Below, piece after piece: positions 47,290 through 58,255 of a stretch of DNA of 64,000 bases. The notes under the pieces are model-generated. The model was given only the letters and a program-made list of their open reading frames with translations. It was not told where the DNA came from and searched no databases. The position numbers and the translations under genes are program-made. Each line of letters opens with the position of its first letter. Within the stretch, counting starts at the first letter, position 1. Origin of the DNA: Geminicoccaceae bacterium (GTDB lineage Bacteria > Pseudomonadota > Alphaproteobacteria > Geminicoccales > Geminicoccaceae); the NCBI GenBank assembly GCA_025999455.1, contig AP024683.1, positions 2,978,451 through 3,042,450 of the forward strand. The letters run 5' to 3'.

Positions 47290-48366
47290 TCAGATCCCTT
47301 CCCAGTCGAAGACGAGATCGCCTTCCGGGATCGGCGCGAAGAACCGCTCGATCTCGGCCTCGTCGACCTCGTCGAAGCTGCGGTGGCGCCAGCGCGGCGT
47401 CTTGTCCTTGTCGATCAGGAGCGCGCGCACCCCTTCGGCGAACTCGCCCGATTCGAGGACGTGGCGGACCATCCGGTACTCCATCCGCAAGGCCTCCTCG
47501 AGCGAGGCCCCGCGGCCGCGGCGGAGCTGGGCGAAGGTGAGCCGCACGGCGAGCGGCGAGCCCTCGCGCATCTTGGCGAGCTGGGCCCGGCCCCAGCCCG
47601 TGGGCTCGCGTTCGAGCCGCCCGACGAGCTCGGCGAAGCTCTCGGCCTCGAAGATCGCGCGGATGGTCGCGAGCCGCTCCTCAAGCGTACCGGGTTCCGG
47701 CGGTGCGGCGGCGAAATCGCCGAGCGCTTCGGCGAGCGCGCTCGCCACCTCGCCCGGGCCGGCCGCGACGAGACGTGCTTCGAGCTCGAGCAGGCGTGCG
47801 GCCGGTACGACGTGCGTCGCGAGGCCGGCGCCGAGGGCATCGGCCGCGCCGAGCCGGGTCCCGGTGAGGCCCAAGAACATCCCGACCCCGGGCGGGCAGG
47901 CGTTCAAAAAGAAGGTGGCACCGATGTCGGGGAAGAAGCCGATCGCCGTCTCCGGCATCGCGAGGAGCGTGTGCTCGGTGGCGATCCGGTGCGAGCCGTG
48001 GATCGAGATCCCGCATCCACCGCCCATGGTGACGCCGTTCAGGAGTGCCACGTAGGGCTTGGGGAAGCGGGCGATCCGCCAGTTGAGCCGGTACTCGTCG
48101 CGGAAGAACGGCAGCGCCGCGGCGACACCCTCGCGGCGGACCGTCTCGACGACCGCCCGCACGTCGCCGCCGGCGCAGAAGGCCCGGCCGGGGACGGCCT
48201 TGACGAGCACGGCCTCGACCTCGGGATCGTCCTTCCAGCGCCGGAGATGATCCGAAAGCTCGCGGACCATGCCGCGGGTGAGCGCGTTGAGCGCCTGCTG
48301 GCGGTCGAGGACGACGACGCCGAGCCGGCCCTCGCGCAAAAAGCGGATCGGCTCGCTCGCGCTCAT
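47290..48366 (-). CDS. 3-hydroxyisobutyryl-CoA hydrolase
   Basis: 358 aa, enoyl-CoA hydratase superfamily, HIBCH type. Key regions: RAFCAGGDVRAVVETVRREG, GVTMGGGCGISIHGSHRIAT, and MPETAIGFFPDIGATFFLN with the catalytic Glu and Asp. It removes CoA from 3-hydroxyisobutyryl-CoA. The ATG overlaps the stop of the acyl-CoA dehydrogenase gene (ATGA). Confidence 0.93.
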   Translation of the reverse strand: MSASEPIRFLREGRLGVVVLDRQQALNALTRGMVRELSDHLRRWKDDPEVEAVLVKAVPGRAFCAGGDVRAVVETVRREGVAAALPFFRDEYRLNWRIARFPKPYVALLNGVTMGGGCGISIHGSHRIATEHTLLAMPETAIGFFPDIGATFFLNACPPGVGMFLGLTGTRLGAADALGAGLATHVVPAARLLELEARLVAAGPGEVASALAEALGDFAAAPPEPGTLEERLATIRAIFEAESFAELVGRLEREPTGWGRAQLAKMREGSPLAVRLTFAQLRRGRGASLEEALRMEYRMVRHVLESGEFAEGVRALLIDKDKTPRWRHRSFDEVDEAEIERFFAPIPEGDLVFDWEGI

Positions 48367-49514
48367 GTCCCCTCGGCCAGCAGGCGGCGGGCGACGATCA
48401 ACCGCATGATCTCGTTCGTCCCCTCGAGGATCCGGTGGACCCGGCAGTCGCGCAGGAAGCGCTCGATTCCGTAGTCGCGGATGTAGCCGTAGCCGCCGAA
48501 GAGCTGGAGCGCCCGATCGACGATCGAAAAGCCGAGGTCGGTGGCGAGCCGCTTGGCCATCGCCGCGGCCACCGTCGCATCCGGCGCCGCGCGGTCGAGC
48601 TTCGTCGCCGCCCGCCAGACCATGAGCCGCGCGGCTTCGAGCTCGGTCGCCATGTCGGCGAGGGTGAACTGGGTGTGCTGGAACTCGGCGATCGCCCGGC
48701 CGAACTGCCGCCGCTCCTTGGTGTAGGCGATCGCCCGGTCGAGACACTCGGCAGCGGCCCCGAGCGAGCAGGCGGCGATGTTGATCCGCCCCCCGTCGAG
48801 CCCGCGCATCGCGATCTTGAACCCTTCGCCCTCGGCGCCGAGCCGGTTGCGCACCGGCACCCGGCACCCCTCGAAGATCACCGCGGCGGTCGGCTGGCTG
48901 TGCCAACCGAGTTTTTCTTCCGGCTTGCCGAAGGACAGACCGCGCGTGCCCTTCTCGACCAGGATCGCGCTGATCCCGCCCGGCCCGGGGCCGCCCGTGC
49001 GGCACATGACGAGGTAGAGATCGGACGCCCCGGCGCCGCTGATGAAGGCCTTGGCCCCGTCGAGGACGTAATCGTCCCCGTCGCGGCGGGCGATGGTCCG
49101 GAGCGAGGCGGCGTCCGAGCCGCTGCCCGGCTCGGTGAGGCAATAGGAGGCGAAGCGCGCCATGCGGCAGAGATCGGGCAGGAGCGCACGGCGCTGCTCG
49201 AGGTCGCCGTGGGCGTCGATCATCCAGGCGACCATGTTGTGGATCGAAAGGTAGGCGGCGGTGGAGGGACAGGCGCGGGCGAGCTCCTCGAAGACCATCG
49301 CCGCCTCGAGCCGGCCGAGACCGGCGCCGCCGACCTCCTCGGCCACGTAGATCGCGGCGAGACCCAAGCTCGCGGCCTTCCGCAACGTCTCGACCGGGAA
49401 GGTGTGGTCGCGGTCCCAGGCGTCGGCGTGGGGCGCCAACTCTTCGCGGGCGAAATCGCGGGCGAGCTCGGCGATCGCCCGCTGGTCCTCGCTCGGTTCG
49501 AGCTCGATCGCCAC
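48363..49514 (-). CDS. Acyl-CoA dehydrogenase, probably isobutyryl-CoA dehydrogenase
   Basis: 383 aa flavoprotein. Signatures: YCLTEPGSGSDAASLRTIAR (flavin contact), KLGWHSQPTAAVIFEGCRVP, QLFGGYGYIRDYGIERFLRD and HRILEGTNEIMRLIVARRLL, with the catalytic-region Glu in EGTNEI. The operon with HIBCH and MmsB points to isobutyryl-CoA as substrate; 2-methylbutyryl-CoA is an alternative. Confidence 0.92.
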   Translation of the reverse strand: MAIELEPSEDQRAIAELARDFAREELAPHADAWDRDHTFPVETLRKAASLGLAAIYVAEEVGGAGLGRLEAAMVFEELARACPSTAAYLSIHNMVAWMIDAHGDLEQRRALLPDLCRMARFASYCLTEPGSGSDAASLRTIARRDGDDYVLDGAKAFISGAGASDLYLVMCRTGGPGPGGISAILVEKGTRGLSFGKPEEKLGWHSQPTAAVIFEGCRVPVRNRLGAEGEGFKIAMRGLDGGRINIAACSLGAAAECLDRAIAYTKERRQFGRAIAEFQHTQFTLADMATELEAARLMVWRAATKLDRAAPDATVAAAMAKRLATDLGFSIVDRALQLFGGYGYIRDYGIERFLRDCRVHRILEGTNEIMRLIVARRLLAEGT

Positions 49515-49600
49515 GAGATCCTCCGCTCTGCTCGCGCCCGCCTAACGAGCCCCGCCCGTGCGGTCAACCGCGCCGCGTGCCGCTCGATTGCCAGGGCTCG

Positions 49601-51072
<1,472 letters not shown>

Positions 51073-51076
<4 letters not shown>

Positions 51077-51297
51077 CGGGCCAGCGCGCGGAACGTCTCG
51101 CGATATTCCTTCATGAACTCGCGACCGAGCTCGATCTGCTCCTCGAGCGTCGGATCGTGCGCGGTCAGCCGGATGCCGCCCGGCACCTCGGTCAAGAACA
51201 GCTCGTCGCCTTTGTCGACCTTGAGGCGGGCGAGCACCTCCTTGGGCAGGATCACCCCCACCGAGGTGCCGATCTGGCGGAGCTTGAGGCGGACCAT
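51073..51297 (-). CDS. AbrB/SpoVT-type antitoxin
   Basis: 74 aa. The swapped-hairpin DNA-binding pattern is LKLRQIGTSVGVILPKEVLA, followed by RLKVDKGDELFLTEVPGGIR, and the C-terminal half (LEEQIELGREFMKEYRETF) would bind and silence Doc. It precedes the toxin gene and probably autoregulates the pair. A short A/T-rich patch (ATACTCATTATAATGAG, about 51,315-51,331), partly palindromic, lies directly upstream and is a likely promoter-operator. Confidence 0.9.
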
Positions 51298-51351
51298 CGG
51301 GCGTCTCCCATTGCCATACTCATTATAATGAGCCCGGCGCCGCGCGCAAGC

Positions 51352-51663
51352 TCAGCGCACGCCCTCGACCGCCTCGAAGGTCTCGAGCTGCGGCGGACCC
51401 AGATAGAGCCCCTTGTGCTCGCCCGCCCCACGATGCGCGGCGCGGAACGCCTCCGAGCGCGTCCAAGCCTCGAAGGCGGCGCGCGACTGCCATACCGAAT
51501 GCGAGGCGTAGAGCGTGTGGTCGGCGCTGGACGGGCCGCGCAGGAGGTGGAAGGAAACGAAACCGGGTACGCGGTCGAGATGGCTCTCGCGCTGCCGCCA
51601 GACCTCCTCGAACTCGGCCTCGCGGCCGGGTCGGATCTTGAACCGGTTCATGGCCACGAACAT
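51352..51663 (-). CDS. Antibiotic-biosynthesis-monooxygenase (HmoA/IsdG-like) family protein
   Basis: 103 aa from the ATG at 51,663. The ABM fold pattern is MFVAMNRFKIRPGREAEFEE, VPGFVSFHLLRG, TLYASHSVWQSRAAFEAW and RSEAFRAAH. Members with Asn near the N-terminus and a conserved Trp and His degrade haem; those residues (N6, W58-type, H77-type) appear present. Haem turnover would fit the nearby hemB, but the family has other roles. Confidence 0.8.
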   Translation of the reverse strand: MFVAMNRFKIRPGREAEFEEVWRQRESHLDRVPGFVSFHLLRGPSSADHTLYASHSVWQSRAAFEAWTRSEAFRAAHRGAGEHKGLYLGPPQLETFEAVEGVR

Positions 51664-51768
51664 CGCTCGGTCTCCGAACACGCCCTCGGCGCCTCGACAT
51701 AAGCGCGCCCGCCCCGGCCGACCAGTCGGCACGGGGTGCACGGTGCCGGACCGCTCGGGCCGGAGCTC

Positions 51769-52611
51769 TTGAGCGCCACCGTCTTCGCCGTCGTGCTCGG
51801 GGCGGCCGTCCTGCACGCCGCCTGGAACGCGCTCGTCAAGCAGGGTGGCGATCCCTTCCTCCGCCTCGCCATCGTGATCCTCACGGGATCGCTCGTCTGC
51901 CTGCCGCTCCTCCCTCTCGTCGAGCCACCGCCCGCCGCCGCCTGGCCCTGGCTCTTGACCTCGGTCGCCGTGCACGTCGGCTACGACTGGCTCTTGTGCC
52001 TCGGCTATCTGCGCGGCGACCTCTCGCTCGTCTATCCGGTGGCGCGTGGCGTCGCCCCGCCGCTCGTGGCACTCTTGGGTGCGCTCGTCGCGGGCGAGCA
52101 TCTCTCGGCCACGGCGCTCGCCGCCGTCGCCGTGGTCTCGATCGGGATCGTGCTCCTCGTGGGTCTCGGCCGGGTCGCCCGGGCGCAGCGCCGGAGCGTG
52201 CTCTACGCCCTGGGCTGCGGGGCGACGATCGCCCTCTACACCCTCGCCGACGGCCAGGGCGTACGCGCCGCGGGCGAGCCCTGGGGCTACATCCTCTGGC
52301 TCTTCGCCCTCGACGGCCTGCCCTTCGGGCTGCCCGTCCTCTGGCTGCAGCGCCATCGCCTCCAGGGTTTGGCGACCCCGGGCCTCGGGCCGGCCGTCCT
52401 CGGCGGGCTCCTCTCCTTCACCGCCTACGCGCTCGTGATCTGGGCGATGGCGACCACACCCATGGCGCTCGTCTCGGCCTTGCGCGAGACCTCGGTCGTC
52501 CTCGCCGCCTGGATCGGCACGCGCCTCTTGGCCGAGCCCTTCGGCGGCCGGCGAGTGGCCGCCGCCTCGCTCGTCGCCGCCGGCATCGTCCTCTTGAAGC
52601 TCGCCGACTGA
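51769..52611 (+). CDS. EamA/DMT-family membrane transporter
   Basis: 280 aa with about ten hydrophobic helices in two EamA repeats. The first is LGAAVLHAAWNALVKQGGDP to VSIGIVLLVGLGR; the second is YALGCGATIALYTLADGQGV to SLVAAGIVLLKLAD, with LRETSVVLAAWIGTRLLAEP typical of the family. It probably exports a metabolite. I prefer the TTG at 51,769 because of CGGAG just upstream; a GTG at 51,736 is possible. Confidence 0.85.
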   Translation: MSATVFAVVLGAAVLHAAWNALVKQGGDPFLRLAIVILTGSLVCLPLLPLVEPPPAAAWPWLLTSVAVHVGYDWLLCLGYLRGDLSLVYPVARGVAPPLVALLGALVAGEHLSATALAAVAVVSIGIVLLVGLGRVARAQRRSVLYALGCGATIALYTLADGQGVRAAGEPWGYILWLFALDGLPFGLPVLWLQRHRLQGLATPGLGPAVLGGLLSFTAYALVIWAMATTPMALVSALRETSVVLAAWIGTRLLAEPFGGRRVAAASLVAAGIVLLKLAD

Positions 52612-52701
52612 GCGCTTTTCTGCGAGCGTACCGGCTCGCCCGCTCGACGAGGTTCACCCTTGCGCCAGCCTTTTCCCGCTCGCCTCCGCTCGCCCCCGGC
52701 G

Positions 52702-53445
52702 ATGCGCGATCCCGCGCGCGAGCCCCCGCCCGAGGCGATCGACCTTGAGCGCCGGGTCCTCTATCGCGACGGGCTCGTCCTCGTCATCGACAAGCCGGCC
52801 GGGCTGCCGGTCCATGCCGGGCCCAAGGGCGGGCCGAACCTCGAGCAGTTCCTGGACGCGCTCCGCTACGGCTATCCGCGCCGGCCGGCCCTCGCCCACC
52901 GGCTCGACCGCGACACCTCGGGCTGCCTCGTGCTCGGCCGCCACCCCTCGGCCCTGCGCCGCTTGGGCCGCCTCTTCGCCACGGGCGCGGTCGAGAAGAC
53001 CTATTGGGCGGTCGCGATCGGCCGGCCCGAGGCCGAGCAAGGCCGGATCGACCTGCCGCTCGCCAAACGGTCCGAGCTCCGCGGCTGGTGGATGAAGGTC
53101 GACCCGGCGGGCCAGCCGGCTTCGACCCTCTGGCGCCTGCTCGGCACGGCCGACGGCCTCTCCTGGCTCGAGCTCCGGCCCTTGACCGGCCGGACCCACC
53201 AGATCCGCGTCCACCTCGAAGCGCTCGGCTGTCCGGTCCTGGGCGATCCGATCTACGGGCGCGACCGCCAGCCGAGCCCGCTCCCGGCCCTGCATCTGCA
53301 CGCCCGGGCGATCCTCCTGCCGCTTCACGAGAAGAAGCCGCCGATCCGGGTCGAGGCCCCGCCGCCTCCGCACATGCACGAAGCGCTCCGCGCCTGCGGC
53401 TGGCGGCCGGAGCCGCCCGGCGACGCGCCGGACCCGAGGGCGTAG
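52702..53445 (+). CDS. RluA-family pseudouridine synthase
   Basis: 247 aa. The catalytic aspartate is in ALAHRLDRDTSGCLVLGRHP, preceded by LVLVIDKPAGLPVHAGPKGG and followed by EKTYWAVAIGR and LRPLTGRTHQIRVHLEALG. It converts a uridine of rRNA or tRNA to pseudouridine; no S4 domain is present, so it is a short RluA type and the exact target is unknown. The ATG at 52,702 is chosen; upstream in-frame starts exist. Confidence 0.9.
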   Translation: MRDPAREPPPEAIDLERRVLYRDGLVLVIDKPAGLPVHAGPKGGPNLEQFLDALRYGYPRRPALAHRLDRDTSGCLVLGRHPSALRRLGRLFATGAVEKTYWAVAIGRPEAEQGRIDLPLAKRSELRGWWMKVDPAGQPASTLWRLLGTADGLSWLELRPLTGRTHQIRVHLEALGCPVLGDPIYGRDRQPSPLPALHLHARAILLPLHEKKPPIRVEAPPPPHMHEALRACGWRPEPPGDAPDPRA

Positions 53446-53529
53446 CCTGCGCCGGTTTCACTTGTCGGGGCGGGCCCGATGGGTTAGCGCCTTTCGGTAA
53501 AGACGAGGGCCTTTTCGGGCGGGCCTGCC

Positions 53530-55365
53530 GTGAGCGAGATCGGGGAGCTGCGCGTCGCGGACCGGAACCATCAGGCGGCCGTCACCGGGATGCCGCCGAC
53601 CGACATCGAGGATCCGCGCTACTTCCACAAAGTCGTCGACTGCCAATGGGCCTGTCCGGCTCACACACCGGTACCGGAATACATCCGCCTGATCGCCGCC
53701 GGCCGGTACGCCGATGCCTACATGGTGAATTGGTGGTCGAACGTCTTCCCGGGCATCCTCGGGCGGACCTGCGACCGCCCCTGCGAGCCGGCCTGCCGCC
53801 GCGCCCGGGTCGAGCGCGAGCCCGTGGCGATCTGCCGGCTGAAGCGGGTCGCCGCCGACTACAAGGACGACATCCGCGATCGCCTGCCACGGCCGGCGGC
53901 GGTGAAGAACGGCTTCCGCGTGGCCTTGGTCGGCGCCGGACCCGCCTCCTTGACCGTCGCGCGCGATCTCCTGCCGCTCGGCTATCACTGCGTCCTGTTC
54001 GACCAGGACCGCCGGGCGGGCGGCATGATCCGCACCCAGATCCCGCGCTTCCGCCTTCCCGAGGAGGTGATCGACGAGGAGGTGGGCTACATCTTGGGCC
54101 TCGAGCCCGAACTCCGATTGGGCGAGCGGGTCGAGAGCCTGAAGGCGCTCTTGGACCAAGGGTTCGATGCGGTCTTCGTCGGCACGGGTGCCCCCAAGGG
54201 CCGCGACCTCGACGTGCCCGGTCGGCGCGAAGCCGCTGCGCATGTCCACATCGGCATCGAATGGCTCGCCTCGGTCTCGTTCGGGCACGTCAAGCGCATC
54301 GCCGAGCGGGTCGTCGTGCTCGGCGGCGGCAACACCGCGATGGATTGCTGCCGGACGGCGCGCCGGCTCGGCGGCAAGGAGGTCACGGTGGCGGTCCGCT
54401 CGGCCTTCGCCGAGATGAAGGCGAGCCCCTGGGAGATCGAGGACGCGCTCGCCGAGGACATCCCGATCCTCGACCATCTCGTGCCGCTCGAGTTCCTCCA
54501 CGAGAACGGCAAGCTCACGGGCGTGCGGTTCCGGAAGGTCCGCACCGAACGCGACGCGCTGGGCCGCCGTTCGCTCGTGCCGACCGGTGAGCCCGACCTC
54601 GTCATTCCTTGCGACGTGGTCCTCGTGGCGATCGGCCAGGAACCGGCCTTTCCCTGGATCGAGCGCGACATCGGCGTGGCCTTCGACCGGCACGGCCTGC
54701 CGGTCGTCGATCCGCTCACCTTCCGCTCGACCCATCCCAAGGTCTTCTTCGGCGGTGATGCCGCGTTCGGGCCCAAGAACGTCATCACCGCCGTGGCGCA
54801 CGGCCACGAAGCGGCGATCTCGATCGACCTCGTCCTGCGCGGGCGCGACCCGCGCGACCGGCCGCCGCCCTCCACCCGGCTCACGAGCCAGAAGATGGGC
54901 CTGCACGAATGGGCCTACGACAACGAGGTCTCGCTCGAGGCGCGGCGGCGGGTGCCGCATCTGCCGCGTTCGCGGGCCCTCGCCTCGCTCGAGGCCGAGG
55001 TCGAGCTCGGCTTCGACCCCGAGCAAGCCTGGCACGAGGCCGAACGCTGCCTCAATTGCGACGTCCAGACCGTCTTCACCCGTAGTCTCTGCATCGAGTG
55101 CGACGCCTGCGTCGACATCTGCCCGATGGACTGCATCACCTTCACGGTGAACGGGCCCGAGGCGGAGCTGCGCGGCCGGCTCAAGGCCCCGGCTCGCAAT
55201 CTCGACCAGCCGCTCTACGTCTCCGCCCCGCTCCCGACCGGGCGGGTCATGGTCAAGGACGAGGACGTCTGTCTCCATTGCGGGCTGTGCGCCGAGCGCT
55301 GCCCGACCGGAGCTTGGGACATGCAGAAGTTCCTGCTCGAGACCGCACGGGCCGGTTGCCGATGA
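53530..55365 (+). CDS. FAD/NAD(P)-dependent oxidoreductase with GltD-like and double [4Fe-4S] domains
   Basis: 611 aa. The N-terminus has the GltD-type cysteine set (CQWACPAHTPVPEY, GRTCDRPCEPACRR). FAD- and NAD(P)H-binding Rossmann motifs follow (VALVGAGPASLTVARDLLPL and RVVVLGGGNTAMDCCRTARR), then FFGGDAAFGPKNVITAVAHG. The C-terminus has two four-cysteine clusters, CIECDACVDICPMDC and CLHCGLCAERCPTG. It likely passes electrons between ferredoxin and NAD(P)H for the oxidoreductase encoded immediately downstream (ATGA overlap). Confidence 0.9.
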   Translation: MSEIGELRVADRNHQAAVTGMPPTDIEDPRYFHKVVDCQWACPAHTPVPEYIRLIAAGRYADAYMVNWWSNVFPGILGRTCDRPCEPACRRARVEREPVAICRLKRVAADYKDDIRDRLPRPAAVKNGFRVALVGAGPASLTVARDLLPLGYHCVLFDQDRRAGGMIRTQIPRFRLPEEVIDEEVGYILGLEPELRLGERVESLKALLDQGFDAVFVGTGAPKGRDLDVPGRREAAAHVHIGIEWLASVSFGHVKRIAERVVVLGGGNTAMDCCRTARRLGGKEVTVAVRSAFAEMKASPWEIEDALAEDIPILDHLVPLEFLHENGKLTGVRFRKVRTERDALGRRSLVPTGEPDLVIPCDVVLVAIGQEPAFPWIERDIGVAFDRHGLPVVDPLTFRSTHPKVFFGGDAAFGPKNVITAVAHGHEAAISIDLVLRGRDPRDRPPPSTRLTSQKMGLHEWAYDNEVSLEARRRVPHLPRSRALASLEAEVELGFDPEQAWHEAERCLNCDVQTVFTRSLCIECDACVDICPMDCITFTVNGPEAELRGRLKAPARNLDQPLYVSAPLPTGRVMVKDEDVCLHCGLCAERCPTGAWDMQKFLLETARAGCR

Positions 55366-57203
55366 CCACGCCCTTGCGCGCCGTCAACGACTTCGTCGTC
55401 AAGTTCGCGAACGTCAACGGCTCCGGCTCGGCCTCCGCCAATCGTCTGTTCGCGAAAGCCATTCTGCGGATGGGCGTGCCCGTCGCGACGCGCAACATCT
55501 TCCCCTCCAACATCCAGGGCCTGCCGACCTGGTACGAGGTGCGGGTGAGCGAGCGCGGCTGGATCGGCAGGCGCGGCGGGGTCGACCTCGCGGTCGCGAT
55601 GAACCCGCAGACCTTCGAGAAGGACCAGGCCGAGCTCGAGCCCGGCGGCTATCTCTTCTACGACAGCACCCGGCCCCTGCCCGACAGCCGCTTCCGCCGC
55701 GACATCGTCCGGCTCGGGCTGCCGCTCACCACGCTCTGCAACGAGCGCTGGGCCGATCCGCGCCAGCGCCAGCTCATGAAGAACATCGTCTACGTGGGCG
55801 CGCTCGCCCGGCTGCTCGGGATCGAGATGGCCGAGCTCGAGCGGCTCGTGGGCGAGCAGTTCAAGGGCAAGGAGAAGCTCATCGGGCCCAACGTCGAGGC
55901 GCTCCATCTGGGCTTCGAGGCGGCCGGGCGCGAACTCGCGGGGGCTTGCGGCCTCGAGGTCCGCCGGGCCGATGCGGTCGGCGATCGGATCTTCATCGAG
56001 GGCAACGCCGCCGCCGCGCTCGGCTGCGTCTACGGCGGCGCCACGGTCTGTGCCTGGTACCCGATCACGCCCTCGACCGGGCTCGCCGAAGCCTTCATGC
56101 GCTGGTGCGAGCGGTTCCGGATCGAGCCCGAGACCGGCAAGAAGCGCTTCGCCATCGTCCAGGCCGAGGACGAGCTCGCCGCCATCGGCATCGTCATCGG
56201 TGCCGCCTGGAACGGGGCGCGGGCTTTCACGGCCACCTCCGGGCCGGGCATCTCCTTGATGCAGGAATTCCTGGGCCTCGCCTATTTCGCCGAGATCCCG
56301 GCCGTCGTCTTCGACGTCCAGCGCGGCGGGCCCTCGACCGGCATGCCGACCCGCACCCAGCAATCCGACATCCTGGCCTGCGCCTATGCGAGCCACGGCG
56401 ACACCAAGCACGTCCTCCTCTTCCCGGAGGACCCGGCCGAATGCTTTTCCATGGCGGCCGACGCCTTCGATCTCGCCGACCGGCTGCAGACCCCGGTCTT
56501 CGTCATGATGGACCTCGACATCGGCATGAACGAGTGGCTCTGCCGGCCGCTCGCCTGGGACGATTCGCGCCGCTACGACCGCGGCAAGGTCATGACCTTC
56601 GCCGACCTCGAGGCGGGCCGCGAGTTCGGCCGCTATCTCGACGTCGACGGCGACGGCATCCCCTACCGCACCTATCCCGGCACCCACCCGACCCGGGGCG
56701 CCTTCTTCACCCGTGGCACCTCGCACGACCGCTACGCCCGCTACACCGAAGAGGGCCCCGCCTACGTCGACAACGTCCAGCGGCTCCTCAAGAAATTCGA
56801 GACCGCCAAGAAGCTCGTGCCGGCCCCCGAACTCCTGCCCGCCGCCGAGCCGACCCGCTTCGGGCTCCTGGCCTTCGGCTCGTCGATGCCGGCCGTGCGC
56901 GAGGCCCTGGCCGAGCTCGCCGCGCGCGGCGTCCATCTCGACACCTTGCGGATCCGTGCCTTTCCCTTCGGCCGCGCGGTCGAGGAGTTCGTCGCCGCCC
57001 ACGAGCGGGTCTTCGTCGTCGAGCAGAACCGCGACGGCCAGCTCCGCCAGCTGCTCGTCAACGAGTGCGGGATCGACCCGGCCCGGCTCTGGTCGGTCCT
57101 CCATTACGACGGCACGCCGATCACCGCCCGCTTCGTGATCGGCGCCGTGCTCGACCGTCTCTCGGAAGCCAAGATCGTGCCGTTCCGGAAGGCCGTGTCG
57201 TGA
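55362..57203 (+). CDS. korA: 2-oxoacid:ferredoxin oxidoreductase, fused gamma-alpha subunit
   Basis: 613 aa. Residues about 1-190 are the gamma domain (VNGSGSASANRLFAKAILRM, GLPTWYEVRVSERGWIG). From about 200 comes the alpha (pyrimidine-binding) domain with FIEGNAAAALGCVYGGATVC, AWYPITPSTGLAEAF, QAEDELAAIGIVIGAAWNGA and TATSGPGISLMQEFLGLAYF, followed by the C-terminal domain II. With KorB it oxidatively decarboxylates a 2-oxoacid, most likely 2-oxoglutarate, to the acyl-CoA while reducing ferredoxin. Coupled by 4-bp overlaps to both neighbours. Confidence 0.93.
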   Translation: MTTPLRAVNDFVVKFANVNGSGSASANRLFAKAILRMGVPVATRNIFPSNIQGLPTWYEVRVSERGWIGRRGGVDLAVAMNPQTFEKDQAELEPGGYLFYDSTRPLPDSRFRRDIVRLGLPLTTLCNERWADPRQRQLMKNIVYVGALARLLGIEMAELERLVGEQFKGKEKLIGPNVEALHLGFEAAGRELAGACGLEVRRADAVGDRIFIEGNAAAALGCVYGGATVCAWYPITPSTGLAEAFMRWCERFRIEPETGKKRFAIVQAEDELAAIGIVIGAAWNGARAFTATSGPGISLMQEFLGLAYFAEIPAVVFDVQRGGPSTGMPTRTQQSDILACAYASHGDTKHVLLFPEDPAECFSMAADAFDLADRLQTPVFVMMDLDIGMNEWLCRPLAWDDSRRYDRGKVMTFADLEAGREFGRYLDVDGDGIPYRTYPGTHPTRGAFFTRGTSHDRYARYTEEGPAYVDNVQRLLKKFETAKKLVPAPELLPAAEPTRFGLLAFGSSMPAVREALAELAARGVHLDTLRIRAFPFGRAVEEFVAAHERVFVVEQNRDGQLRQLLVNECGIDPARLWSVLHYDGTPITARFVIGAVLDRLSEAKIVPFRKAVS

Positions 57204-58255
57204 CCTACCTGCCCAAGCCCAAGCTGCACCACCCGGGCCTGCCCAAGAACGCGCTCGGGCTCACCCATCGCGACTACGAGGGGGCGATCTCGACGCTGTG
57301 TGCCGGCTGTGGCCACGATTCGATCTCGGCCGCCATCATCCAGGCCTGCTTCGAGCTCGACATCGAGCCGCACCGGATCGCCAAGCTCTCGGGCATCGGC
57401 TGCTCGAGCAAGACGCCCACCTACTTCCTCGGCACCGCGCACGGCTTCAACTCGGTGCACGGGCGCATGCCGTCGGTCTTGACCGGCGCCAACCTGGCCA
57501 ACCGCGACCTCATCTATCTCGGGGTCTCGGGAGACGGCGATTCGGCGAGCATCGGCCTCGGCCAGTTCGCCCATTGCATCCGCCGCGGCGTCGACATGGT
57601 CTACATCGTCGAGAACAACGGCGTCTACGGCCTCACCAAGGGCCAGTTCTCGGCGACCGCCGACAAGGGCACGAAGAGCAAGAAGGGCGTCGTCAATCCC
57701 GACAGCCCGATCGACCTCGTGGCGCTCGCCCTGCTCTTGGGGGCAACCTACGTGGGCCGCGGCTTCTCGGGCGACAAGGCGCAGCTCGTGCCGCTCATCA
57801 AAGGGGCGCTCCGCCACAAGGGGGCGGCCTTCCTCGACGTCATCAGCCCCTGCGTGACCTTCAACAACCACAAGGGCTCGACGAAGAGCTTCGACTTCGT
57901 CCGCGAGCACAACGACGCGGTGAACCGGCTCGACGTCATCCTGCCGCAGAAGCCGATCACCGCCGACTACGAGCCCGGCGAGGTCGTCGAGGTGCCGCAG
58001 CACGACGGCACGATCCTGCGCCTTTTGAAGCTCGACGCCGACTACGACCCGACCGATCGGGTCGCGGCCATGGACTATCTCTTCGAGCACCGGGCACGCG
58101 GCGAGATCGTGACGGGGCTCCTCTACGTCGAGCCGCATTCGACCGACCTGCACGACGAACTCGGCACGGTCGCGACCCCCTTGAACCGCCTGGCCGAGGC
58201 GGAGCTCTGCCCGGGCTCGGCGGCGCTCTCCAAGATCAACGCTGCGCACCGCTGA
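57200..58255 (+). CDS. korB: 2-oxoacid:ferredoxin oxidoreductase, beta subunit
   Basis: 351 aa from a GTG that overlaps the korA stop. It has the TPP site STLCAGCGHDSISAAIIQAC, SGIGCSSKTPTYFLGTAHGF, and GVSGDGDSASIGLGQFAHC with the GDGD Mg-TPP motif, followed by NNGVYGLTKGQFSAT. The cysteines needed for the [4Fe-4S] cluster of the beta subunit (CAGCGH, GIGC, SPCVTF) are present. Together with the two upstream genes it forms a complete operon. Its 3' end overlaps rlmJ by 20 bp. Confidence 0.95.
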   Translation: MTYLPKPKLHHPGLPKNALGLTHRDYEGAISTLCAGCGHDSISAAIIQACFELDIEPHRIAKLSGIGCSSKTPTYFLGTAHGFNSVHGRMPSVLTGANLANRDLIYLGVSGDGDSASIGLGQFAHCIRRGVDMVYIVENNGVYGLTKGQFSATADKGTKSKKGVVNPDSPIDLVALALLLGATYVGRGFSGDKAQLVPLIKGALRHKGAAFLDVISPCVTFNNHKGSTKSFDFVREHNDAVNRLDVILPQKPITADYEPGEVVEVPQHDGTILRLLKLDADYDPTDRVAAMDYLFEHRARGEIVTGLLYVEPHSTDLHDELGTVATPLNRLAEAELCPGSAALSKINAAHR

